Shown here: piece after piece, positions 1-5,114 of the stretch
Numbering within the stretch: the first letter of the stretch is position 1
Layout of the letters: each line of letters opens with the position of its first letter
Assembly (NCBI GenBank): GCA_045603585.1
Contig: JAZUMK010000033.1
Location: 1 to 11,459 of the forward strand
Length of the DNA stretch: 11,459 bases
DNA from: SFEL01 sp045603585
GTDB lineage: Bacteria; Bacillota; Clostridia; Christensenellales; CAG-138
Reading direction: 5' to 3'
Program-made: the position numbers and the translations under genes
Notes under the pieces: model-generated
What the model saw: only the letters and a program-made list of their open reading frames with translations
The model's database searches: none
What the model was told of the DNA's origin: nothing

Positions 1-315
1 GGCACCAACGTAGCAGGCGGCGCCTGGATGAACAACCCCGCTGTTATGTTCAACCTGCCCGTAATGGCTGCTACCGCTGACTGGCTGGACTTCTATGACT
101 TCATCGCAGAAGGCGTTCTCATGCCTCTCGGTTCCCTGGTAATGTCCATCCTCATCGGCTGGGTATTCGGCACCAAGATGATCGGCGAAGAAGTTGAAGC
201 CACCGAAGGCCTCAAGTTCAAGCGCGCCAAGTTCCTGGATATCTGCTTCAAGTTCATCGTACCTGTGATCATGGTTATCGTTCTTGTTGCTCAGATCACC
301 AGCTTCCTCGGCTAA
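1..315 (+). CDS. NSS-family sodium-dependent amino-acid symporter, C-terminal part (5' end outside window)
   Basis: This is the last 104 residues of an integral-membrane transporter; the reading frame is open to the left edge, so the start lies outside the window. The fragment aligns without doubt to residues 371-473 of the complete paralogue downstream (761-2182). Both share the GTNVAGGAWMNNPAVMF stretch, the DWLDFYDF segment and the last two hydrophobic helices. The NSS family (LeuT fold) co-transports amino acids or related amines with Na+ across the cytoplasmic membrane; the substrate cannot be read from this part. The ATG at 28 is internal, not a start. A UUCG-loop terminator follows the stop by about 20 bases, so the gene is transcribed apart from its neighbour. 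Codon use (Lys AAG, Phe TTC, Ile ATC) suggests high expression. It is partial because of the window edge, not truncated in the genome as far as can be seen. Confidence 0.93.
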   Translation, partial: GTNVAGGAWMNNPAVMFNLPVMAATADWLDFYDFIAEGVLMPLGSLVMSILIGWVFGTKMIGEEVEATEGLKFKRAKFLDICFKFIVPVIMVIVLVAQITSFLG

Positions 316-334
316 TATCCACAAAAAACCTCAG

Positions 335-366
335 GAGGATCGCTTCGGCGGTCCTCTTTTATTTTT
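335..366 (+). terminator. Rho-independent terminator of the first NSS gene
   Basis: A 9-bp stem (GAGGATCGC with GCGGTCCTC, one T-G pair) closes a TTCG tetraloop on a C-G pair. It is followed by TTTTATTTTT. This is a textbook intrinsic terminator, 20 bases after the stop codon. Confidence 0.93.
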
Positions 367-489
367 CGCAGCATGCCCATAGCGTCTTTTTGTTATTTAT
401 TATTGTTTTTATCGCTCTTAACGGCTTCTTGATGCTTGTTGTTTTTGTCATAATCCGAAAACTTTTCACTTGCTTGCGGTTTTTGTGTC

Positions 490-543
490 ATATGCATGCA
501 TATTCACTTTTATTTATGCATTATATTTAGTTTAAACTGCATA
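490..543. repeat. Cluster of perfect palindromes upstream of the NSS promoter
   Basis: A 14-base perfect palindrome, ATATGCATGCATAT, lies at 490-503. A 10-base palindrome, AGTTTAAACT, lies at 529-538. The inverted pair TATGCA (515-520) and TGCATA (538-543) frames the second. The cluster ends about 37 bases before the -35 hexamer, a position suited to a regulator site. No known operator was recognised, and AT-rich DNA yields short palindromes by chance. Confidence 0.45.
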
Positions 544-579
544 TTCCCCTAAAAATGTGTATGAAGAGTGAAAAATTTA

Positions 580-609
580 TTGACGCAGTGTTTCTTGCCA
601 TGATATAGT
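580..609 (+). promoter_or_regulatory. Sigma-A-type promoter of the second NSS gene
   Basis: TTGACG (580-585) is followed after 18 bases by TATAGT (604-609). Each hexamer differs from consensus at one position. Transcription would begin near 616, giving a leader of about 145 bases before the ATG at 761. Confidence 0.65.
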
Positions 610-652
610 GCTATAAAGATTCCTATGCATTTTATTAATTGCTTGTTAAGAA

Positions 653-724
653 CGGCGTGCTGATTCCGAATCGGGTATTTTCAATATGTATATGTAAATG
701 ATCTCTTCCGGAGCCGGCGTGCTG
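653..724 (+). repeat. Direct repeat CGGCGTGCTG in the NSS leader
   Basis: The 10-mer CGGCGTGCTG occurs at 653-662 and again at 715-724, both inside the predicted untranslated leader. Its GC content stands out in an otherwise AT-rich stretch. The role is unknown; it may be structural or regulatory, or chance. Confidence 0.4.
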
Positions 725-760
725 TACTTTTAACATTATTTTATTTAGGAGGATTCTTAA

Positions 761-2182
761 ATGGAAAACAACAGAGGACAATGGGGTTCCAATTTCGGCT
801 TCATCATGGCAGCCGTAGGTTCCGCAGTAGGTCTCGGTAACATCTGGGGCTTCCCTTATAAGTGCGGTGCTTCCGGCGGCGGTGCCTTCCTGCTGGTATA
901 CCTGATTCTGGCAGCAGTAGTTGGCGTAACCGTAATGCTGGGCGAGCTGGCCATCGGTCGTAAGACCGGCCGCGGCGCTGTAGGCGCCTACGCATCCCTG
1001 GCCAAGAAGTACAGCTGGGTAGGCTACATGGGCGTAGCTTCCGGCTTCCTGATCCTTGGCTTCTACAGCGTACTGGGCGGCATGGTTCTTCGCTATACCC
1101 TGGGCTTCCTGATCAACCTGTTTGGCGGCACCGGCTTTGGCGTTGACGGCTTCTTCGGCGCCTGGATCGCCAACATGCCCGGCATGGTAGGCTTCTATGC
1201 AATCTTCATGCTGATCAACATCGTTATCGTTATGGGCGGTATCTCCGGCGGTATCGAAAAGTTCTCCAAGATCGCCATGCCCTGCCTGGCAGCCATCATG
1301 GTAATCGTAATCGTATTCGTAGCCTGCCAGCCCAATGCCGGCGAAGGCTACAAGTTCCTCTTCGTACCTGATTTCGGCGTACTGGCTTCCGACTTCTTCA
1401 ACGTACTGAAGACCGCTGCAGGTCAGATGTTCTTCTCCCTCTCCCTTGGTATGGGCTGCATGATCACCTACGGTTCCTACCTCTCCAAGAAGGAAGACCT
1501 GGCCAGCAACTCCGTAATCATCCCCGTAGCCGATACTATCGTAGCTCTGATGGCCGGTATGGCTGTTATGCCTGCCTGCGCAGCCTACGGCCTTGAGTAC
1601 GGCGCCGGCCCCGGCCTGCTGTTCAACTCCATGCAGACCGTATTCCTCCAGGGCATGGGCGGCACCATCGGTAACATCATGGGCTTCCTGTTCTACTTCC
1701 TGGTACTCATCGCTGCTATCACTTCCTCCATCTCTCTGCTGGAAGTTTGCTGCGCATTCCTCATTGACAAGCGCATCGACAAGGGTCAGGATCCTGCCCG
1801 TAAGAAGATGACCATTATGATGGCCTGCATCGTATTCGTAGTAGGTCTGCCCACCGCTCTTGACGGCCTCGGCACCAACGTAGCCGGCGGCGCCTGGATG
1901 AACAACCCCGCTGTTATGTTCAACCTGCCCGTTATCACCGCTACCGCTGACTGGCTCGACTTCTATGACTTCATCGCAGAAGGCGTTCTGATGCCTCTCG
2001 GCGCCATGATCATGTCCATCCTCATCGGCTGGGTATTCGGCACCAAGATGATCGCAGAAGAGTGCGAAGCCTCCGGCAAGCCCTTCAAGGCTTACAAGTA
2101 CTTCGATGTATGCTTCAAGTTCGTAGTACCCGTAATCATGGTAGTTGTTCTTATCGCTCAGATCCAGGGCTTCATCGGCTAA
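761..2182 (+). CDS. NSS-family sodium-dependent amino-acid symporter, complete
   Basis: A 473-residue cytoplasmic-membrane transporter of the neurotransmitter:sodium symporter family (LeuT fold), expected to import an amino acid together with Na+. Visible family marks are GSAVGLGNIW in the first helix (residues 20-29, Na+ and substrate site), GGGAFLLVYL (39-48), GELAIGR (61-67), the helix-6 motif GQMFFSLSLGMG (221-232), TSSISLLEV in helix 8 (321-329, Na2 site), and DWLDFYDF (397-404). Length fits the bacterial 11-12 helix members. The ATG at 761 follows AGGAGGA (747-753). Residue 30 is Gly, where LeuT and most relatives have the gating Arg. Val is GTA or GTT and Lys is AAG wherever I read, a bias typical of high expression. 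The gene has its own promoter and terminator and is a tandem paralogue of the partial gene at 1-315. The substrate is not determinable here. Confidence 0.95.
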   Translation: MENNRGQWGSNFGFIMAAVGSAVGLGNIWGFPYKCGASGGGAFLLVYLILAAVVGVTVMLGELAIGRKTGRGAVGAYASLAKKYSWVGYMGVASGFLILGFYSVLGGMVLRYTLGFLINLFGGTGFGVDGFFGAWIANMPGMVGFYAIFMLINIVIVMGGISGGIEKFSKIAMPCLAAIMVIVIVFVACQPNAGEGYKFLFVPDFGVLASDFFNVLKTAAGQMFFSLSLGMGCMITYGSYLSKKEDLASNSVIIPVADTIVALMAGMAVMPACAAYGLEYGAGPGLLFNSMQTVFLQGMGGTIGNIMGFLFYFLVLIAAITSSISLLEVCCAFLIDKRIDKGQDPARKKMTIMMACIVFVVGLPTALDGLGTNVAGGAWMNNPAVMFNLPVITATADWLDFYDFIAEGVLMPLGAMIMSILIGWVFGTKMIAEECEASGKPFKAYKYFDVCFKFVVPVIMVVVLIAQIQGFIG

Positions 2183-2204
2183 TACCGGCAAAGTGAACTA
2201 TCAA

Positions 2205-2231
2205 AGGGACTGCTTCGGCAGTCCCCTTTTT
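2205..2231 (+). terminator. Rho-independent terminator of the second NSS gene
   Basis: An 8-bp perfect stem (GGGACTGC with GCAGTCCC) closes a TTCG loop and is followed by CTTTTT. It lies 23 bases after the stop. The loop type matches the terminator of the first NSS gene, but the stem sequence differs. Confidence 0.93.
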
Positions 2232-2258
2232 CATGCACATTTGTTATGTATATATCCC

Positions 2259-2287
2259 TTTACTTTACAGCCATATGCCGCTATAAT
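2259..2287 (+). promoter_or_regulatory. Sigma-A-type promoter of the HD hydrolase gene
   Basis: TTTACT (2259-2264) and a perfect TATAAT (2282-2287) are separated by 17 bases. The predicted start of transcription, near 2294, leaves a leader of about 38 bases with AGGAGGA at 2316-2322 before the ATG at 2332. Confidence 0.7.
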
Positions 2288-2331
2288 TCATTGGTAAGGA
2301 ATTATATATTATCTCAGGAGGATTTAACATA

Positions 2332-2901
2332 ATGGCACAGCTGACCCTTGCAAAGGCACAGGAGATACTCAAAAAGCACGTTACCGAGCCCCACCTCTTC
2401 ACCCACGCGCTGGCAGTTTCCGCCGCCATGGGCGCCATGGGCGAGCATTTCGGTGAGGATGTGGAATACTACAAGGCCATAGGCTACCTTCACGATGTGG
2501 ACTTTGAAAAGTATCCCGAGGAGCATTGCCATCACGTTCGGGAGCTGCTGGAATGCGAAGGCGTTGATGAAGCTGATATTGCAGCCATCATCAGCCACGG
2601 CTACGGCCTCTGCACAGAGGAATGCGAGCCCACCACAAACGTTGCAAAGAGCCTTTTCACCGTGGACGAGCTTACCGGCATAGTTTCCGCCTGCGCACTT
2701 ATGCGCCCCACCGGCCTTACGGATCTGGAGGTAAAGAGCCTTAAGAAAAAGTTCAAGGATAAGGGCTTTGCCGCCAAGTGCAACCGCGAGGTCATCCAGC
2801 ATGGCTGCGACATGCTGGGCATGGAGCTGACAGACGTTATGGCCCTTACCATCAAGGGCATGCAGACCGTCACCGAGGAGCTGGGCTTGGGCGCAAAGTA
2901 G
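2332..2901 (+). CDS. HD-domain metal-dependent hydrolase of unknown substrate
   Basis: A 189-residue soluble protein of the HD phosphohydrolase superfamily, a group that usually cleaves phosphoester bonds with one or two metal ions. Likely ligands are His25 (FTHAL), His54-Asp55 (YLHDVD), one of His65/67/68 (EEHCHH), His89 (ISHGYG) and Asp112 (VDEL). The string LHDVDFEKYPEEHC followed by SHGYG and ALMRP is typical of a compact HD family common in Clostridia, annotated only as predicted hydrolase. A Lys-rich segment (137-144) lies in the C-terminal half. No signal peptide or membrane segment is seen. The gene stands alone between its own promoter and a hairpin-rich gap, with AGGAGG nine to ten bases before the ATG. 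ATA and GTG codons are used, unlike in the NSS genes, which suggests modest expression. The substrate is unknown. Confidence 0.88.
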   Translation: MAQLTLAKAQEILKKHVTEPHLFTHALAVSAAMGAMGEHFGEDVEYYKAIGYLHDVDFEKYPEEHCHHVRELLECEGVDEADIAAIISHGYGLCTEECEPTTNVAKSLFTVDELTGIVSACALMRPTGLTDLEVKSLKKKFKDKGFAAKCNREVIQHGCDMLGMELTDVMALTIKGMQTVTEELGLGAK

Positions 2902-2910
2902 TCTTTAGGT

Positions 2911-2964
2911 GTTCTTTTTCTAGAAAAAGAACCAAAAAGTCGTACTTTCTTTAAAAGAAAGTAC
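2911..2964. repeat. Pair of related AT-rich hairpins
   Basis: The first is a 22-base perfect palindrome (2911-2932) whose left half is GTTCTTTTTCT. The second (2942-2964) has 11-bp perfect arms, left arm GTACTTTCTTT, around a single A. Both arms begin GT and end in AC, and both units are followed by CAAA. The third base pair differs in a compensating way (T-A against A-T). They look like two copies of one element; identity is unknown. Confidence 0.6.
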
Positions 2965-3010
2965 CAAAGAATGACGTTAAACAAAAATAAACAAGCGCTG
3001 GTGTGCTGTC

Positions 3011-3041
3011 CAAACCGCCGCTCAACAGGAGCGGCGGTTTG
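3011..3041. repeat. GC-rich hairpin, 13-bp perfect stem
   Basis: Arm CAAACCGCCGCTC (3011-3023) pairs fully with 3029-3041 around the loop AACAG. The bases after it on either strand are not U-rich, so it is not a standard terminator, although it could pause polymerase or protect the 3' end of the HD-gene message. Confidence 0.6.
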
Positions 3042-3069
3042 TGTTGCGAAAAAAGTAAAGCCTACCCCA

Positions 3070-3100
3070 CGACAAGCCCCATCATTCACGGGGCTTGTCG
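3070..3100. repeat. GC-rich hairpin, 11-bp perfect stem
   Basis: Arm CGACAAGCCCC (3070-3080) pairs fully with 3090-3100 around a nine-base loop. No U-run follows on the plus strand (GATATGCAAT). Its function is unknown; it follows the previous hairpin by 28 bases. Confidence 0.6.
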
Positions 3101-3148
3101 GATATGCAATATAAGTCAGCTTATTCTCGGCCCATATTAAACTTCATC

Positions 3149-3206
3149 TTTTCTTTTTCTTTTGCTTCTTTTTTTATTTCTTTTCGATACGAAAAGAAAA
3201 AGAAAA
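3149..3206. repeat. Pyrimidine/purine inverted repeats sharing one arm
   Basis: The pyrimidine tract at 3149-3163 pairs perfectly over 15 bp with the purine tract at 3192-3206. A second stem pairs TTTCTTTTCG (3177-3186) with 3190-3199 around a three-base loop. The two stems compete for bases 3192-3199, so only one can form at a time. The repeat ends 39 bases before the spmA start codon. Confidence 0.55.
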
Positions 3207-3245
3207 GAAGATATAATCCCCCCATTCACAACATAAACATACACC

Positions 3246-3815
3246 ATGATGAACTGGCTTTGGGGAATACTTATAGCGGCAGGCATGGCAGGATACGCCT
3301 TGAAGGGAGATCCTGCAGGGGCTGCGGATGCAATGATGGCAGGGGCAGGTGAGGCCGTAACGCTGTGCGTGTCTCTGGGTGGCACATTCATGCTGTGGAT
3401 GGGGCTGATGAACGTGGCCCGGGAAGCGGGGCTGATAGACAAACTGGGCAGGGCGATAGCCCCTGTGCTGAAGCGGCTCATGCCGGACTGTCCGGATGCG
3501 ATCTCCCCGGTTACGCTGAATCTTTCCGCCAACTTTTTCGGCCTTGGAAGCGCGGCCACTCCCTTTGGCCTTGAGGCCATGAAGGAAATGCAGAAGTATA
3601 ATTCCCGCCCCGGCATAGCCACCGACGATATGTGCATGTTTATTGCACTTAATTCCTCCGCAGTGGAGCTGCTGCCCACAGGCGTGCTGGCATTGCGGGC
3701 CGCCGCCGGCTCTCAGGATGTGTATTCCATCGTACTGCCCACGTTTATTGCGTCGGTTATATCCGCGGTGTGCGCCGTATTCATGTGCAAGCTGCTTGCA
3801 AGGGCCCGTCCATGA
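3246..3815 (+). CDS. spmA: Spore maturation protein A
   Basis: A 189-residue membrane protein of the SpmA family (nucleoside-recognition or gate domain), known in Bacillus subtilis to be needed for proper dehydration of the spore core together with SpmB. The family signature LNLSANFFGLGSAATPFGLE is at residues 91-110, followed by MFIALNSSAVELLPTG (131-146) and ALRAAAGS (149-156). Hydrophobic segments lie near residues 3-20, 38-56 and 160-183. Length matches the family (B. subtilis about 196). An in-frame stop at 3234 fixes the start at 3246 or later, and MMNWLWG resembles homologue N-termini. No Shine-Dalgarno sequence precedes it, which is unusual beside the strong sites of neighbouring genes. 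The stop overlaps the spmB start (ATGA at 3812-3815), indicating translational coupling. The molecular activity of the family is not established. Confidence 0.93.
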   Translation: MMNWLWGILIAAGMAGYALKGDPAGAADAMMAGAGEAVTLCVSLGGTFMLWMGLMNVAREAGLIDKLGRAIAPVLKRLMPDCPDAISPVTLNLSANFFGLGSAATPFGLEAMKEMQKYNSRPGIATDDMCMFIALNSSAVELLPTGVLALRAAAGSQDVYSIVLPTFIASVISAVCAVFMCKLLARARP

Positions 3816-4306
3816 GCTGCATACTGCCCGGCCTTATCCTCGCCCTGCTTGTATACGGCTACATAAAGCGCATAGACGTTTACTCTGCATTCATATCCGG
3901 CGCGGCGGAGGCGCTGCCCATGATCGTCAAAATACTCCCTGCCATGGCCGCCATGATGACCGCCCTTTCCATTTTTCGCCAGAGCGGCGCAATGGACGGC
4001 CTTACCGCTATCCTTTCCCCCCTGTGCGAAGCCGCAGGCATGCCGGGTGAGCTTGCTCCGCTGTTTATTCTCAGACCCTTCTCGGGCGGCGCCGCAATGG
4101 CGCTGCTGCAGGATGTTTTTACGGCCTACGGCCCGGATTCCCGCCTTGGCTGTGCGGCATCCGTAATGCTGGGCTCCACCGAAACCATATTTTATACAGT
4201 TTCCCTTTATCTGGGCTCGGTGGGAGTAACCAACTCCCGCCACAGCGTGCCTGCCGCATTGACGGCAGCGGTAATCGGAGCCGCCGCAGCTCTTGTATTA
4301 ACATGA
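3812..4306 (+). CDS. spmB: Spore maturation protein B
   Basis: A 164-residue membrane protein of the SpmB family, partner of SpmA in spore-core dehydration. Recognised by LRPFSGGAAMALL in the middle and by YGPDSRLG, GSTETIFYTVSLY and GSVGVTNSRH towards the C-terminus, which match the family's GPDS, GSTDTTFY and YFGSVG blocks. Several hydrophobic helices are visible. Upstream ATG-type starts exist in this frame (from 3770), but the ATG at 3812 overlaps the spmA stop as ATGA and gives an N-terminus (MSCILPG) that runs straight into the first helix, so it is chosen. Only a weak AGGG precedes it inside spmA, consistent with coupled translation. The stop at 4304-4306 lies within the comB promoter region. 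No terminator separates it from comB, so read-through is possible. Confidence 0.92.
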   Translation: MSCILPGLILALLVYGYIKRIDVYSAFISGAAEALPMIVKILPAMAAMMTALSIFRQSGAMDGLTAILSPLCEAAGMPGELAPLFILRPFSGGAAMALLQDVFTAYGPDSRLGCAASVMLGSTETIFYTVSLYLGSVGVTNSRHSVPAALTAAVIGAAAALVLT

Positions 4307-4322
4307 AATATTGGTGTATAAT
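4294..4322 (+). promoter_or_regulatory. Sigma-A-type promoter of comB, overlapping the end of spmB
   Basis: TTGTAT (4294-4299) and a perfect TATAAT (4317-4322) are spaced by 17 bases. The -35 half lies inside the last codons of spmB. The predicted transcript starts near 4329, about 37 bases before the comB start. Confidence 0.65.
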
Positions 4323-4365
4323 ATACATGCTGTGATTTCTATAATCTCATCCGGAGGACACATCT

Positions 4366-5073
4366 TTGCGAATACAAACCTACGGCTGTTATACCAAGCT
4401 GCCTTCATCCCACCTTGTAGGACGCACCGTTATTTCCATAGACCTGCTCCGCTCCAGCACCTCAATGACATGGGCGCTGGTAAACGGCGCAACCAAGGTT
4501 ATCCCCACCGAAGAAGCCGCTGAAGCGGTTTCCATCGCGGGCCGCATGGGCGGCTGCGTGCTGGGCGGCGAGCGGGGCGGCGTAAAGCTTCCGGGCTTTG
4601 ACCTTGGCAATTCCCCTCTGGAATATACCGAAAAAGCCGTAGGCGGCAAGAGCGTGGTTGTCAGCACCACCAACGGCACAGGCGCCCTGTGCGGCGTGGA
4701 AGGCGCGGCAAACGTACTGCTGGGCTGTATGCTCAACTGCACCGCCGTTGCAAAGAAAGCCGTGGAGCTGGGCAATGATATCATTATCATGTGCGCCGGT
4801 ACCGAAGGGGATATCTCCGCCGATGACCTTTATGCGGCAGGCGCAATTGCAGATGCCATCATACAGCTTACGGATGACATATCCACCTGCGATATGACCG
4901 TCGTTGCCCGCAGAATATACCTGACATGGCGGACAGACCACAGGGAGTTTTTTGCCACCCATCATTGCTCAAGGCTGATAAAGCTGGGCTTTGAAAGCGA
5001 CGTGGAATTCTGCCTCAGGCGGGATATCACCGATATCGTTCCGGAATATAAACACGGAGTATTGTCCGTATAA
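4366..5073 (+). CDS. comB: 2-phosphosulfolactate phosphatase
   Basis: A 235-residue soluble enzyme of the ComB family, which removes phosphate from (2R)-2-phospho-3-sulfolactate to give sulfolactate (EC 3.1.3.71) in a Mg2+-dependent reaction. It belongs to coenzyme M biosynthesis in methanogens and to sulfonate synthesis in some bacteria. Family blocks in order are SIDLLRSSTS (24-33), GERGGVKLPGFDLGNSPLEY (68-87), TTNGTGAL (101-108), CAGTEGDISADDL (143-155), and LGFESDVEFC with DITDIVPEYK at the C-terminus. Length is normal. The start is a TTG placed seven bases after GGAGGA (4353-4358); no ATG gives a comparable fit. It has its own promoter, lies 59 bases after spmB and is followed by a strong terminator. 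No comA partner is visible. Its place next to spmAB suggests a spore role, by inference only. Confidence 0.93.
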   Translation: MRIQTYGCYTKLPSSHLVGRTVISIDLLRSSTSMTWALVNGATKVIPTEEAAEAVSIAGRMGGCVLGGERGGVKLPGFDLGNSPLEYTEKAVGGKSVVVSTTNGTGALCGVEGAANVLLGCMLNCTAVAKKAVELGNDIIIMCAGTEGDISADDLYAAGAIADAIIQLTDDISTCDMTVVARRIYLTWRTDHREFFATHHCSRLIKLGFESDVEFCLRRDITDIVPEYKHGVLSV

Positions 5074-5076
5074 TAA

Positions 5077-5109
5077 AAAAAGAAGGGCGCTGACCCTTCT
5101 TTTTATTTT
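5077..5109. terminator. Bidirectional terminator between comB and the PHP gene
   Basis: Arm AAAAAGAAGGG (5077-5087) pairs fully with 5094-5104 around the loop CGCTGA. TTTTTATTTT lies on the plus side and, read on the minus strand, TTTTTTTATTA follows. It sits between two convergent genes, four bases after the comB stop and six bases past the PHP-gene stop. Confidence 0.93.
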
Positions 5110-5114
5110 GCTCA

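Larger units (their letters stand above)
316..760 (+). other. Intergenic region between the two NSS genes
   Basis: These 445 bases hold no credible gene. From left to right they contain the terminator of the first NSS gene, an AT-rich stretch (367-489) in which I see nothing definite, a cluster of palindromes (490-543), a sigma-A-like promoter (580-609), and an untranslated leader of roughly 145 bases. The leader carries a 10-base direct repeat and ends in the AGGAGG ribosome site at 747-752. Confidence 0.8.
2902..3245. other. Gene-free stretch packed with inverted repeats
   Basis: These 344 bases hold no credible gene. They contain five perfect inverted repeats at 2911-2932, 2942-2964, 3011-3041, 3070-3100 and 3149-3206 (the last with an alternative partner). 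None is followed on the plus strand by a proper U-run, so the HD gene has no textbook terminator. A TATAAT at 3212-3217 lacks a matching -35 element. No ribosome site precedes spmA. Confidence 0.75.

Noticed and set aside
616..760. Known riboswitch or T-box in the NSS leader
   Set aside because: I found no T-box sequence, no specifier-like stem, no antiterminator and no transcription terminator in the leader, and no aptamer consensus that I recognise.
635..2191. 518-codon open frame on the minus strand opposite the second NSS gene
   Set aside because: Its translation is a low-complexity string rich in Gly, Ala, His, Asp and Tyr with no domain, and it mirrors the strongly biased codons of the plus-strand transporter, which has clear family motifs, a ribosome site and a terminator.
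3011..3041. GC-rich hairpin as the HD-gene terminator
   Set aside because: It has a strong stem but GTGTTGCG follows instead of a U-run, and it lies about 110 bases after the stop.
2911..3206. CRISPR array or insertion-sequence ends in the repeat-rich gap
   Set aside because: The repeats are inverted, of differing sequence and irregular spacing, with no spacers, no transposase fragment and no flanking target duplication that I can see.
3212..3217. TATAAT upstream of spmA as a sigma-A -10 element
   Set aside because: The hexamer 17 bases upstream is ACGAAA, with no resemblance to a -35 element. Kept only as a possibility in the intergenic note.
3132..3243. Possible sigma-E promoter for spmA (CATATT near 3132, CATACA at 3238-3243)
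   Set aside because: spmAB is under sigma-E in B. subtilis, but these two motifs are about 100 bases apart instead of about 14, and the second touches the start codon.
3770..3811. Earlier in-frame start for spmB at 3770
   Set aside because: It would overlap spmA by 46 bases without a ribosome site; the ATGA overlap at 3812 is the usual coupled arrangement.
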